A stretch of DNA of 64,000 bases from NCBI GenBank assembly GCA_012934845.2, contig WNNJ02000879.1, forward strand, positions 1 to 64,000, read 5' to 3'. Positions 10,451 through 19,319 of the stretch are shown one piece after another; position 1 is the first letter of the stretch, and each line of letters begins with the position of its first letter. The DNA is from Pomphorhynchus laevis. Its lineage: Eukaryota > Acanthocephala > Palaeacanthocephala > Echinorhynchida > Pomphorhynchidae. The notes under the pieces are model-generated. The model saw nothing but the letters and a program-made list of their open reading frames with translations, was not told the origin of the DNA and ran no database searches. The position numbers and the translations under genes were made by a program.

Positions 10451-10582
10451 TTATGGATATTCTAAGACTTCAATGGGTTCTTTGTCGGCATCAAAATTAG
10501 CATTTGTATAATGATCTTCTGACTTTTCAAAAAGTTCTTTAACATCTCTAAAGCAACCAAAATATTCATGAGTTGACCTCAT
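10451..10582 (-). CDS. Small ORF overlapping the RPL30 stop codon (uncertain)
   Basis: A 43-codon frame starts at ATG 10582, sharing its A with the proposed RPL30 stop as TAATG, and ends at TAA 10451-10453. It translates as [20 protein letters not shown] and continues acidic to EVLEYP. Its composition looks more protein-like than nearby AT-rich DNA, and the frame upstream also looks protein-like apart from one TAG. It could be a downstream cistron, a piece of another gene's exon, or chance. I do not recognise it. Confidence 0.25.
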   Translation of the reverse strand: MRSTHEYFGCFRDVKELFEKSEDHYTNANFDADKEPIEVLEYP

Positions 10583-13500
10583 TAGCTACCTATCCAAGAT
10601 ATGATCAATACTAATGTTTTAATATAAGTTTCATCAGCTACTGATCCAATATCTACGTTTCACAAAAATCCATAAAAAAATGTAGTCTTCTGCTAATAAA
10701 AGAGATCGAAGCAACGTGCAAATAATAATATAAAAATTTAATATACATATTTATATTTTTTGTATTATTTTTATAAATTTATATTTTATATTTAATATTA
10801 AAGAGAAATTAGTTGGTATATATGTATATTCAATTAAAAAAGCTATACAAATATACTTTTAACAAAAGATAAATATTACCAGCATCAGTGATTGCTAAAG
10901 TGCCAACTTGAAAATAGCGACCGCAAGCGGTACCCAATTCACTGTTTGATCCATTGTAATGATGAACTCCAACGCTGCCGAGCATCGAATAATATTCAAT
11001 CAAAGATCGTCTAAACCCATTATGATTTTAAACAAAGAAAAAAGATGTAATTAATGTAAATAAATTATTAAAAAAGGGACTTAATAATAAAAAATATAGA
11101 TGTCAAAGTAATTCAGATCAAAGGCTGAGTTAGTTATTATATATTGCCAAAGCGTTCGCGGCGTTACGGCTTCGACAGCGGCTCATATAACACCGCCTCG
11201 TCTTTATTCTTAAGGCTCTTGTTGCTATCTGAACCCCGATATTAAGATTGTCTGCAATAGTTTTGGCGACAACGTTATCTGCTCGGTAGAGTAACTTTGC
11301 GCTGCACTTTGGTTGCTCATTTGGATGTTGTTGTAAATAATGCGCGGCTTATGTATTGATGGCGTAAGAAGGCGCTAAAGGGTTTCGTGCTGCCCCTAAA
11401 TGTTCCATGAACCGTTCAGAATCCGGACGTTGTGTTTCTCCTATGTAGTAAACCTTATTACCTACAGCTGCGCACTGATTACAAAACATTTCAAAAACTA
11501 CATAACGTTACTAGCACAATGATACATTATGCTGTCTGCCTTTGTGGTCATAAATCGGACAAGAGAAAAAGACTGTGCACGAGAAAAAGACTGTTCATTT
11601 TGTAACAAAAAAATAAACAAAATATTTATTTACTAACACATTAGAGAAGGTACAAGATCAACCTTAGAGAAGTACATACATGATCATCATAACGCTCCCA
11701 TAGATCGAAAAAGACCGCCCGTACAAAATCATCATTAGTTGTTATGGCCACAACACAAATATATTCTGATCCGAAAGGAAATTAGAATTACCTTCATACA
11801 ACCAAAGAAAACTTTTCATCATCCCCATTCTTTGGTTACATTTTTTCATTTCAATAAACGAACAAACAGTTCGAAAATTTTAAAAATATAAAATTTCTTG
11901 TTTGTCATTCTTACTATTAATTTATTTTATATCATAATTAATTACGTATATTAATAATTTAATATGTCGATAATAAATCAGAATCGTGATTGACTTCATC
12001 AATTTAAATCAGAAGACCGTCACGTAGTCATCATATAAAAATTTACTCGTATAAAAATCCCATTTAAATAAAAATATCCATATTATCTATATTTTGCAAA
12101 AAAATGGATAATTCAACAAGTAAATCAAAAAAAATCTTTAAGATTTAAAAAAAAACTAAATATTAAATTTTTATGATAAAAAGACAATTCATTTTGAAAA
12201 CAGTAAAAATACAGCATAAAACATTTATCACGTATAACATCAGAGAAGGTACATGATCATCATCACGATCACATAGATCGAATAAGACCGCCCGTACAAA
12301 ATCATCATTAGTTTAATAGATTTAGCCACAAACAGAAAACATTCTGATCAGAGAGAAAATTAGAATTACCTTCATACAATTAAAGAAAACTTCTCATCAT
12401 TTCAGAAATATATTCGAAGCAAACATTTTAAGAATAACATATATTTAAATTCATCCTTCATAAGTAATAAAGAGTATAAGACGTAAATTATTGATGAAAT
12501 CGGTATTGTGTATAAAAGTCAATAACAAATCCTAAATGTTTTTTGGCATATAAATTTAAATTAGAAACTAATCACGCAGTCTTCGTGATTAATAAATAAC
12601 ATTGTCTAGAACGATTACCATCCTACTATTCTCAGGATAAACAGCGTTCATCATATGTTATCAGTAGAACGAAAGTTTTGGAAGCATCATCGAATAATTT
12701 GACGGAAAGCGTTTACTTTGAGAAAAACTGTTTATAGGTAATAAAATATATGGCATTTAAAAAGGTACATTAATGTACATCATTAAACGTGATATGATAT
12801 ATAAATTGATCAACAAACCGAATTGCATACCGTCAATAAAAATACAGAATTAAATGCAAAAAAAATACAATTCATCCAAATTCGAATTTTGAACTGTAAA
12901 ATAAGCATTAATTGTAAATTGTAATTAATTTGATTATTATATGTAAAAAATCACAGTTTGTACAGAAAAAAATCACATCAAAGCTGTGAACTAAGATCAA
13001 CAGAACATCACAGCAGCTTTGTCATTTGATTAAATTGAAATACAATACCTTAATCCTGGCGTATTGTTTGAAACAATGATTAGTTTAGCTTGCCCTGTTC
13101 GTATCGATTTAATAGTTTGCTTAAATCCAAGTACGTATTTGCCCGATTTCATAACCAACTGTAACGGTCTGTTTAGGCTTTCGATTTTCTTCTAATCACA
13201 CAAGTTTACAATATGAACTGAGAATCAAACAAAATAGATTATTAACTACCGCAATCAACATAACATTTATAAAAGCAATCGTTCAGAATATACCAAATGC
13301 TAGCAAAACCACTTTAGAATAAAACTTCAAAAAATCAATTATTAAAAATAATTGCTAGCAGATTACAACCGTGGTTTACTAACCCAGTAAACACAACTCT
13401 TTTACTAGTAACGAGTCTATAAAAATTTCAAAATATTCTAAAGGGTATGAATCCAAGTTTCTGTAATTAGCTGATCAGAGAGAAAATTAGCGTTATAAGA

Positions 13501-15631
13501 TCACGATTTCAAATAAATATCTTCTCATCATTTCAGATAAAATTGAACATTGCAATCCCTTGATTAATGTAAAAATATGCAATTCAAGAAAGCAATTACA
13601 AAAGGCATTAAGTAAAATCAATCGTTTCTGCTTTATAAAAAAATGTTTAAATGCAAGCAAATATTAGTCATTATTTAAATGTTTGATTTTCTCTCAACTT
13701 CATCAAGAATTCGATAAATTAAAAACGTGATTAATATAACACATCAATGTTTTTAAATATTGATAATTAATGATTCATTACTAGTAAATAATAATTAAAG
13801 CTGGATCTAAAAAGGAAAATATTATAAATTATTATAATATTATAATATTATATTTAATATTGTAACTAAATATTAAATATAAAATAGCTACTATTTAACC
13901 AATATATTTGCTTGATAAAAACATATTGAATATTAAAGATAACAAATATTCTAGATATTAGTGAAAAATAAGACTAAGAAATATAAAAAAGGGGATATAT
14001 AATAATATTTAATTATTATTTAAAAATTTAAGGTTTACGGTTTTTAAATTTGAGCTTTACGGTTTGAGATAAAGTGCAAAATATCGATAAAACGTAAATT
14101 ATGTAAAGTTAGCTGAAAGTATCAAGCATCATTATCAAAGAATAAGATAAGAATAGTTCGTGAACCAGAATCATAAGATCTAAAAGTTAGCTCTTTTGTA
14201 ACTAAAAGTTACAAAAATATATATTTGAAAAAAAATATCGTAATTTACGAATAGTAAAAATCCTCATCACCAAATGATAAAATGAAGACGCAAATAAATT
14301 AGAAATTTTAAATTAGAAAATAATCAGGGTCTTCGTAATTAATAAATAACATTGTCTAAAACGATTACAATCTTACTATTCACAGGATAAACAGCGTTCA
14401 TCATATGTTATCAGTAGAACTAAAGTTTTGGAAGCATCATCGAATAATTTGACGGAAAGCGTTTACTTTGAGAAAAACTGTTTATAGGTAATACAATATA
14501 TGGCATTTAAAAAAGGTACATTAATGTACATCATTAAACGTGATATGATATATAAATTGATCAACATATAGAATACATAACCGAAGAACTGCATACCGTC
14601 AATAAAAATACATAATTAAATGCAAAAAAAAACACAATTCAGAATTATAATGTTAAACTTTAAAAAGGCTTTAATTAGATTGTAAACATATAATTAATTA
14701 AAATATTACCTTTATTGATACAAACTTAATAAGTCAATAAATCAGAATCGTGTTTGGCTTCATCAATTTTAATCAGAAGACCGTCACGTAATCATCATAT
14801 AAAGATGTCATATGAAAAATTCTTTTAAATAAAAAAGCAGTGTTTCAAAACGATTATTAAAGCTTTCAAAACGAAACAGTCAAAAACAAACATCACATGA
14901 TAAAACATTTCATCCATCCAACATCAGAAGGTACATGATCATCATTTCGATCACATATATCGAATAAGACCGCCCGTACAGAATCATCATTAGTTTAATA
15001 ATGTTATAACATTATTTAAATTTTAATGTCATAACACGATTAGATTCTGGTTGATATAGTAATACACGAAAACATCCTGACCCGAAAGGAAATTAGAATT
15101 CCCATTATACAATCAAAACCTTCCATCATCTCATTCTTTGGTTACATTATTTCGAATCAATTGGCGAACAAGGTCGAAACTTTAAAAAATATAAAATTTA
15201 TTCTTTGTCATTCTTACTATTAATTCATTTTATATCATAATTAATTACGTATATTGAGAAAAACGTGCGTAATATATAATATCAGTTCAACGACAAATTT
15301 GAAAGTATAATTGACTGATATGAATGAAAAATTAAATACTGCAGATGAAATGTCAATACTAGTATTTCATATTACAGTAATTAAATCAATAGCAGTAAAA
15401 TAATTTTATTTAGTTTAAATAATTACCTATTTAAAAAATTAACTTTGTGGAATAAATTAAATTTAGATATCCAAACTTGCGAGTGGCGAAACGAAATGCC
15501 GTTAAGAAAGCATTATAAAATTATTTTAAATTTAAAAAGCAATCAAATACGTTTCACTAAAATACAAAACCCAATAGCAAACTTAAAAAATTAATAATAG
15601 GTATACCCACTGATTTGGTAGCTGGTGCCAT
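10582..15631 (-). CDS. RPL30: 60S ribosomal protein eL30 (RPL30), four exons
   Basis: Minus strand. Exon 1 (15611-15631) encodes MAPATKS and ends before GTGGGT. Exon 2 (13049-13191) follows TTAG and encodes [20 protein letters not shown] through [14 protein letters not shown], donor GTATTG. Exon 3 (10880-11010) encodes [20 protein letters not shown] through [19 protein letters not shown], donor GTAATA. Exon 4 (10582-10652) is proposed from its acceptor and frame; it gives a diverged tail, [14 protein letters not shown] and a hydrophobic end. Exons 2 and 3 match eL30 almost residue for residue ([30 protein letters not shown], ELGTACGKYxRV in animals), so identity is secure; exon 4 is not. eL30 is a large-subunit protein. 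Introns of 2.4 and 2.0 kb carry C/D snoRNAs on the same strand, the usual hosting arrangement, and intron 2 also holds a GIY-YIG relic. SRP19 lies 94 bp upstream. Confidence 0.93.
11137..11506 (-). mobile_element. GIY-YIG nuclease domain relic, Penelope-like
   Basis: On the minus strand, inside RPL30 intron 2, a GC-richer block translates as [20 protein letters not shown], then [14 protein letters not shown]. After one in-frame TAA it continues [20 protein letters not shown] and [16 protein letters not shown] CxxC followed by VYYIGET and RFxEH is the start of a GIY-YIG endonuclease as found at the C-terminus of Penelope-like retroelements. The reverse transcriptase is absent. Base composition differs sharply from the intron. 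Call rests on motif recognition only. Confidence 0.5.
11663..11746 (-). ncRNA. Type A (U43-like) C/D snoRNA, diverged copy
   Basis: Minus strand, RPL30 intron 2. The C box ATGATGA and the guide with ACGGGCGGTC are present, but the D box reads CTAA and the second half is altered. Probably degenerate. Confidence 0.4.
11764..11826 (-). ncRNA. Type B C/D snoRNA, degenerate copy
   Basis: A C-box GATGATGA is present on the minus strand, but the D box reads CGGA and the terminal stem of intact type B copies (12,341-12,408) is missing. Confidence 0.3.
11972..12040 (-). ncRNA. Type C C/D box snoRNA, copy 1
   Basis: On the minus strand all four boxes are perfect and well spaced: C ATGATGA, guide CTACGTGACGGTCTT, D' CTGA, C' TGATGA, guide AGTCAATCACGATT, D CTGA. 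Length is about 65 nt, in RPL30 intron 2. The guide before D' contains GACGGTCT, complementary to AGACCGTC, which I recall in 28S rRNA, but the match is short. Target left open. Confidence 0.7.
12234..12315 (-). ncRNA. Type A C/D snoRNA, U43 (SNORD43)-like, copy 2
   Basis: Minus strand, RPL30 intron 2. C box ATGATGA, guide TTTTGTACGGGCGGT, D' CTTA, C'-like TGATGATG, second guide ATCATGTACCTTCT, D CTGA. The guide ACGGGCGGT is complementary to ACCGCCCGT near the 3' end of 18S rRNA and sits in the same register to D' as in human U43 (GACGGGCGGACAGA, from memory), which directs 18S Cm1703. Homology to U43 is therefore likely. In sister copies the ends close as an ATAACA/TGTTAT stem. Confidence 0.7.
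12341..12408 (-). ncRNA. Type B C/D box snoRNA, intact copy
   Basis: Minus strand. Terminal stem TTCTGA closes with TCAGAA (6 bp) around C box ATGATGA and D box CTGA, with a C'-like TATGAAG between. The D-adjacent guide reads GGTAATTCTAATTTTCTCT. No confident target. Confidence 0.6.
12627..12699 (-). ncRNA. Type D C/D box snoRNA, snR54/SNORD59-like, copy 1
   Basis: Minus strand, RPL30 intron 2. Terminal stem TTATTC/GAATAG, C box GATGATGC (one off consensus), guide CTTCCAAAACTTTCGTTCTA, D' CTGA, C' ATGATGA, guide ACGCTGTTTATC, D CTGA. ACTTTCGTTCT pairs with AGAACGAAAGT, a conserved 18S rRNA stretch, and counting five bases from D' lands on an A. That is the kind of site set by yeast snR54 and human U59 (18S A974/A1031, from memory). 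Confidence 0.72.
12940..13035 (-). other. Possible degenerate snoRNA-like segment next to RPL30 exon 2
   Basis: A segment with AAGCTG and TTTGATGTGA landmarks lies just downstream of the exon 2 donor on the minus strand and has a relative near 23,625-23,700. Box motifs are imperfect, so no RNA gene is claimed. Confidence 0.25.
13469..13537 (-). ncRNA. Type B-related C/D snoRNA with different guides
   Basis: Minus strand, RPL30 intron 1. CTGAA precedes C box ATGATGA, and D CTGA is followed by TCAG, so the CTGA/TCAG terminal stem is kept. The D-adjacent TTTTCTCT matches type B, but the middle (ATCGTGATCTTATAACGC) is unrelated. It may have a new specificity. Confidence 0.5.
13540..14340. other. 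AT-rich part of RPL30 intron 1
   Basis: No coding or RNA gene recognised. A perfect short palindrome with TTTTGTAACT and AGTTACAAAA arms is near 14,193-14,215. Confidence 0.4.
14376..14448 (-). ncRNA. Type D C/D snoRNA, copy with altered D box
   Basis: Minus strand, RPL30 intron 1. The layout of the 12,627 copy is retained (C', D', guide ending TTTAGTTCTA with one change), but D reads CTGT. Possibly inactive. Confidence 0.4.
14738..14802 (-). ncRNA. Type C C/D box snoRNA, copy 2
   Basis: Minus strand, RPL30 intron 1. C ATGATGA, D' CTGA, C' TGATGA and D CTGA all present. Guides differ slightly from copy 1 (TTACGTGACGGTCTT; AGCCAAACACGATT). Confidence 0.65.
14930..14999 (-). ncRNA. Type A (U43-like) C/D snoRNA, copy 3
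   Basis: Minus strand, RPL30 intron 1. C ATGATGA, guide TGTACGGGCGGT, D' CTTA and D CTGA are intact. Confidence 0.62.
15073..15131 (-). ncRNA. Type B C/D snoRNA, degenerate copy in RPL30 intron 1
   Basis: GATGATGG on the minus strand and GGGAATTCTAATTTCC recall type B, but neither D box nor terminal stem survives. Confidence 0.25.
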
Positions 15632-15654
15632 TGCAATTTAAAATCGCACAGTGA

Positions 15655-15668
15655 TCTATAAAACAAAG
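15655..15668 (-). promoter_or_regulatory. 3' splice site 24 nt upstream of the RPL30 start
   Basis: The minus strand reads TTTGTTTTATAG and then ATCACTG, an excellent acceptor in the 94-bp gap between SRP19 and RPL30. No matching 5' splice site with an upstream RPL30 exon is apparent. It would fit spliced-leader addition to a downstream cistron, or a 5' UTR intron whose first exon overlaps SRP19. Confidence 0.55.
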
Positions 15669-15724
15669 TATAATCAAATATGAAGATATGGTAGTTATAA
15701 ATAGTAACATGGAAAAAATATATT

Positions 15725-16213
15725 CTATCGTTTCTTTTTAGAACTACTACTGAAATGATCAGTTTGATTCGACGTAACTTTTGTCGACAACGTAGATTGT
15801 CGTGACTTAAGTCTAGGAATATGCTCGCAAAGAAAATACAGAAGTCTCGTTTTGTTTTTCAAATACTGATGCACAGGTGTACCGTCAGCATTAAAAAGGC
15901 GAACCAAAACTCGACCGGAATCATCGGTAAGTATAGGACGTGTTCCTGATAGATGGCGCGGAAGTCGTACACGCTGCTGGACGAGCACCTCAAATGAAGC
16001 ATGTTGAAGGACATCTTTTATGTCTGCACAAGTAGGATTATCTAAAGCTTCCTTACGTGAAACTCGTCGGCCTTGGAAGCGCGTTCGATTTTTATTCAAA
16101 TAGGCGGCATAAATACGTATCCATCTACACCTCTCATCTTTCGTTGCATCCTCTGAAAATGCTCCAAAAGTATCGATATTACGAGCCTTCGGCACAAGCA
16201 GCGATTGATGCAT
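15725..16213 (-). CDS. SRP19: Signal recognition particle 19 kDa protein (SRP19)
   Basis: A 162-residue uninterrupted frame. RWIRIYAAYLNKNRTRFQGR corresponds to the RFICIYPAYLNNKKTxxEGRR block of SRP19. NPTCADIKDVL matches the NPTATEIQDV signature, GRVLVRLFNADG matches the RVRVQLKxEDG strand, and HIPRLKSR matches MIPKLKTR. The tail ends in SSSSKKKR, the usual Lys-rich end. SRP19 binds helices 6 and 8 of SRP RNA and prepares it for SRP54 during co-translational targeting to the ER. Length compares well with ~144 residues in human; the N-terminus is ~20 residues longer. ATG 16213 is chosen because a strong acceptor (CTTTTTTAG) lies 11 nt upstream. An out-of-frame ATG at 16220 also follows it. 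It lies just upstream of RPL30 on the same strand. Confidence 0.88.
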   Translation of the reverse strand: MHQSLLVPKARNIDTFGAFSEDATKDERCRWIRIYAAYLNKNRTRFQGRRVSRKEALDNPTCADIKDVLQHASFEVLVQQRVRLPRHLSGTRPILTDDSGRVLVRLFNADGTPVHQYLKNKTRLLYFLCEHIPRLKSRQSTLSTKVTSNQTDHFSSSSKKKR

Positions 16214-16223
16214 TATTCATATA

Positions 16224-16236
16224 TCTAAAAAAGCGA
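16224..16236 (-). promoter_or_regulatory. 3' splice site 11 nt upstream of the SRP19 start
   Basis: CGCTTTTTTAG then ATATATGAATAATG on the minus strand. A polypyrimidine-AG this close to the ATG suggests trans-splicing or a 5' UTR intron. Confidence 0.5.
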
Positions 16237-16239
16237 ATT

Positions 16240-17070
16240 CGAAAGTCATTAGAAATAGGAAATAATTATCAAATATTGCAATTGTTTGAATAACGAACAC
16301 GGACACAATTAAATGTTACAAAAAAATGTTTAATTTAACATAATCGACTAAAGCAGACCAACAATAAGTACAAAAAAACAGCCTTTCAATGGAAAACCAA
16401 TTGAGGAGCAAATACACTTTTTAACATAAAATAGAAATTGTATGTAGAACATGATGATCAAGAACATAATTGAATAGAATTAATTAATAATAATTAATTC
16501 CAAAGAATTATTAAATAAATATAAAAAAGTGCACTCTAAATTGAATTGGCAGCAAAACAAAAATAAAAAATCATTTGAAATTTAAAAAGCCATTAAATAT
16601 TTTGAATTACACAATTTCAACAAAATTCGTTAATTAAACCGATAACAGAAATTTGAATCCGGAAAGTATTAGCTTCAGATATTCATTAATGATATAAAGT
16701 TTTAATAAACATAGAGGTAAAAGAGCGTTAAGTTGAGAACACAAATAGATTGTTTATTATAATACATAATCAGTTAGGGTTCAGAAAAATATTAAACACA
16801 AAAAACTTTAAGCGAACACATGACCAGCACGACGATACAAAGCGAATAAAGTTATTTTAACATTTAGAAACATGACATTATATTTAAAAAATTACAATTT
16901 TTTTAAATTACAATTAAATAAACAAGTTAGATAAAAACTACAATTTATATAAATTACAGATCGCATTATCAAGATAAACACTAAAACAAAGATATTAAGT
17001 TAATGTAAAAGGATTATATGGAAAAACATTACATAGGAAAATATTTATTACTTATAACCTCAGCGAAGGT
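16240..17070. other. AT-rich spacer upstream of SRP19
   Basis: No gene or RNA box pattern recognised. Confidence 0.4.
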
Positions 17071-17078
17071 AAATGATC

Positions 17079-17161
17079 AACATCAGAGAAGGTACATGAT
17101 CAACATTACGATCACATAGATCGAATAAGACCGCCTGTACAAAATCATCATTAGTTGTTAT
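17079..17161 (-). ncRNA. Type A (U43-like) C/D snoRNA, copy 4
   Basis: Minus strand. C ATGATGA, D CTGA and a guide with one change (ACAGGCGGT). The D-box end is followed by a partial duplicate of itself (a second GATCATTTACCTTCG), so this is a slightly rearranged copy. Confidence 0.5.
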
Positions 17162-17177
17162 GACCATAACACGAATA

Positions 17178-17245
17178 GATTCTGATCAAAAAGGAAATTA
17201 GAATTACCTTAACACAATCAAAGAAAACTTATTATTATATCATTC
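17178..17245 (-). ncRNA. Type B C/D snoRNA, degenerate copy
   Basis: Recognisable by GGTAATTCTAATTTCC and TTTTCT landmarks, but the C box has decayed. Confidence 0.25.
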
Positions 17246-17315
17246 TTTGGTTACATTATTTCGAATCAATTAAAGAACAAACATGTCTTCACGTATATTA
17301 ATAAATATATCGATA

Positions 17316-17382
17316 ATAAATCAGAATCGTGTTTGGCTTCATCAATTTAAATCAGAAGACCGTCACGTAGTCATCATAACAA
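17316..17382 (-). ncRNA. Type C C/D box snoRNA, copy 3
   Basis: Minus strand; C ATGATGA, D' CTGA, C' TGATGA, D CTGA. Guides CTACGTGACGGTCTT and AGCCAAACACGATT. Confidence 0.65.
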
Positions 17383-17580
17383 AATTTCCTCGTATAAAAT
17401 TCCATTTAAAAAATTCATTTAAATATATATTATCTATATTTTGCAATAATATGGATAATTCAAAAAGTAAATCGAATAAAATCTTAAAGATTTAAAAAAA
17501 AACTAAATATTAAATTTTTATGATAACAATTCATTTTATTGAACAGTAAGAGAAAATACAGCATAAAACATTTATCACTT

Positions 17581-17666
17581 ATAACATCAGAGAAGGTACA
17601 TGATCATCATCACGATCACATTGATCGAATAAGACCGCCCGTACAAAATCATCATTAGTTGTTATG
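17581..17666 (-). ncRNA. Type A (U43-like) C/D snoRNA, copy 5
   Basis: Minus strand. The best-formed copy: terminal stem ATAACA/TGTTAT (6 bp), C ATGATGA, guide TTTTGTACGGGCGGT, D' CTTA, D CTGA. Confidence 0.7.
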
Positions 17667-17891
17667 GCCACAACACAAATATATTTTGATCCGAAAGGAA
17701 ATTAGCATTCCCTTTATACAATCATAGAACACGTTTCACCATCTCATTCTTTGTTACCATTTTTTTCATTTCAATTAAAGAACAAACAGTTCGAAACTTC
17801 AAAAAATATAAAATTTCTTCTTTGTCATTCTTACTATTAATTTATTTTATATCATAATTAATTACGTATATTAATAATTTAATATGTCAAT

Positions 17892-17960
17892 AATAAATCA
17901 GAATCGTGATTGACTTCATCAATTTAAATCAGAAGACCGTCACGTAGTCATCATATAAAA
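17892..17960 (-). ncRNA. Type C C/D box snoRNA, copy 4
   Basis: Minus strand; sequence of boxes and guides identical to copy 1 at 11,972. Confidence 0.68.
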
Positions 17961-18154
17961 ATTTACTCGTATAAAAATCCCATTTAAATAAAAATATCCA
18001 TATTATCTATATTTTGCAAAAAAATGGATAATTCAACAAGTAAATCAAAAAAAATCTTTAAGATTTAAAAAAAAAACTAAATATTAAATTTTTATGATAA
18101 AAAGACAATTCATTTTGAAAACAGTAAAAATACAGCATAAAACATTTATCACGT

Positions 18155-18236
18155 ATAACATCAGAGAAGGTACATGATCATCATCACGATCACATAGATC
18201 GAATAAGACCGCCCGTACAAAATCATCATTAGTTTA
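18155..18236 (-). ncRNA. Type A (U43-like) C/D snoRNA, copy 6
   Basis: Minus strand; identical in boxes and guide to copy 2 (12,234). Confidence 0.68.
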
Positions 18237-18261
18237 ATAGATTTAGCCACAAACAGAAAAC

Positions 18262-18328
18262 ATTCTGATCAGAGAGAAAATTAGAATTACCTTCATACAA
18301 TCAAAGAAAACTTCTCATCATTTCAGAA
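18262..18328 (-). ncRNA. Type B C/D box snoRNA, intact copy
   Basis: Minus strand; C ATGATGA, D CTGA and the 6-bp TTCTGA/TCAGAA stem are intact, as at 12,341. Confidence 0.6.
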
Positions 18329-18546
18329 ATATATTCGAAGCAAACATTTTAAGAATAACATATATTTAAATTCATCCTTCATAAGTAATAAAGAGTATAA
18401 GACGTAAATTATTGATGAAATCGGTATTGTGTATAAAAGTCAATAACAAATACTAAATGTTTTTTGGCATATAAATTTAAATTAGAAACTAATCACGCAG
18501 TCTTCGTGATTAATAAATAACATTGTCTAGAACGATTACCATCCTA

Positions 18547-18620
18547 CTATTCTCAGGATAAACAGCGTTCATCATATGTAATCAGTAGAACGAAAGTTTT
18601 GGAAGCATCATCGAATAATT
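18547..18620 (-). ncRNA. Type D (snR54/SNORD59-like) C/D snoRNA, copy 3
   Basis: Minus strand; D' and D CTGA, C' ATGATGA, stem TTATTC/GAATAG and the 18S guide ACTTTCGTTCT are all present. Confidence 0.7.
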
Positions 18621-18889
18621 TGACGGAAAGCGTTTACTTTGAGAAAAACTGTTTATAGGTAATAAAATATATGGCATTTAAAAAGGTACATTAATGTACA
18701 TCATTAAACGTGATATGATATATAAATTGATCAACAAACCGAATTGCATACCGTCAATAAAAATACATAATTAAATGCAAAAAAAAACAATTTAGAATTC
18801 TAATGTTGAACTTTAAAAAGGCTTTAATTAGATTGTAAACATATAATTAATTAAAATATTACCTTTATTGATACAAACTTAATAGGTCA

Positions 18890-18953
18890 ATAAATCAGAA
18901 TCGTTTGGCTTCATCAATTTTAATCAGAAGACCGTCACGTAATCATCATTTCA
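18890..18953 (-). ncRNA. Type C C/D box snoRNA, copy 5
   Basis: Minus strand; all four boxes present, with the second guide shortened by two bases (GCCAAACGATT). Confidence 0.6.
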
Positions 18954-18969
18954 ATTTTTAAACTATTTT

Positions 18970-19046
18970 TATCATACTATTCTTAGGTTAAACAGCGTTC
19001 ATCAAATGTTATCAGTAGAACGAATGTCCTGAAAGAATGACCCCAA
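18970..19046 (-). ncRNA. Type D C/D snoRNA, decayed copy
   Basis: Recognisable C' region (GATGAACGCTGTTTA) and D' CTGA, but the D box reads CTAA and the 18S guide is altered (ACATTCGTTCT). Confidence 0.35.
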
Positions 19047-19225
19047 GCTTTTACTTAAAAGACAATAAATTTAGAGATTCAATGCTTATACAGTTAGACT
19101 ATATTAATTTAATATTAATCAATATTAAATCGGCAATCTAAACTATGATTATTTGTAGGAGGGTTAAAAATCGAATTGAAGGCAAACATTTAATATTGAT
19201 AAAAATATATTACAGTATAAAAAAT

Positions 19226-19314
19226 TTAGTACAGAATGCTTAGTAGAATGATCATGAGCAGTATTGCAGCTTTCGAACTGGCCAACGATTTTGACGCATT
19301 GACGTTGAATCGCC
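19226..19314 (-). CDS. Possible terminal exon ending in a hydrophobic tail
   Basis: After an acceptor (TATGTTTAG) the minus strand reads RFNVNASKSLASSKAAILLM then a hydrophobic IILLSILY and TAA (19226). Small residues followed by a hydrophobic C-terminus resemble a GPI-attachment signal or a tail anchor. It could be the last exon of the membrane-protein gene to the right. No other exon can be joined with confidence. Confidence 0.35.
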
Positions 19315-19319
19315 CTAAA

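Larger units (their letters stand above)
11700..12850 (-). repeat. 1.15-kb snoRNA cassette, copy 1 (RPL30 intron 2)
   Basis: This block holds snoRNA types A, B, C, A, B and D in order and recurs almost unchanged at about 17,620-18,780 and 23,795-24,860. Long spacers between the snoRNA genes are conserved too, so the copies come from recent segmental duplication or gene conversion, not from selection on the RNAs alone. Confidence 0.9.
17620..18780 (-). repeat. 1.15-kb snoRNA cassette, copy 2
   Basis: Near-identical to 11,700-12,850 over snoRNAs and spacers; it lies upstream of SRP19. Confidence 0.9.

Noticed and set aside
12349-12405. AGAATTACC in type B looks like a guide for 18S GGTAATTCT
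   Set aside because: On the strand with the C/D boxes the sequence is GGTAATTCT itself, the same sense as rRNA, so it cannot pair.
16057-16293. 78-codon plus-strand frame over SRP19
   Set aside because: Shadow of the SRP19 coding frame on the other strand.
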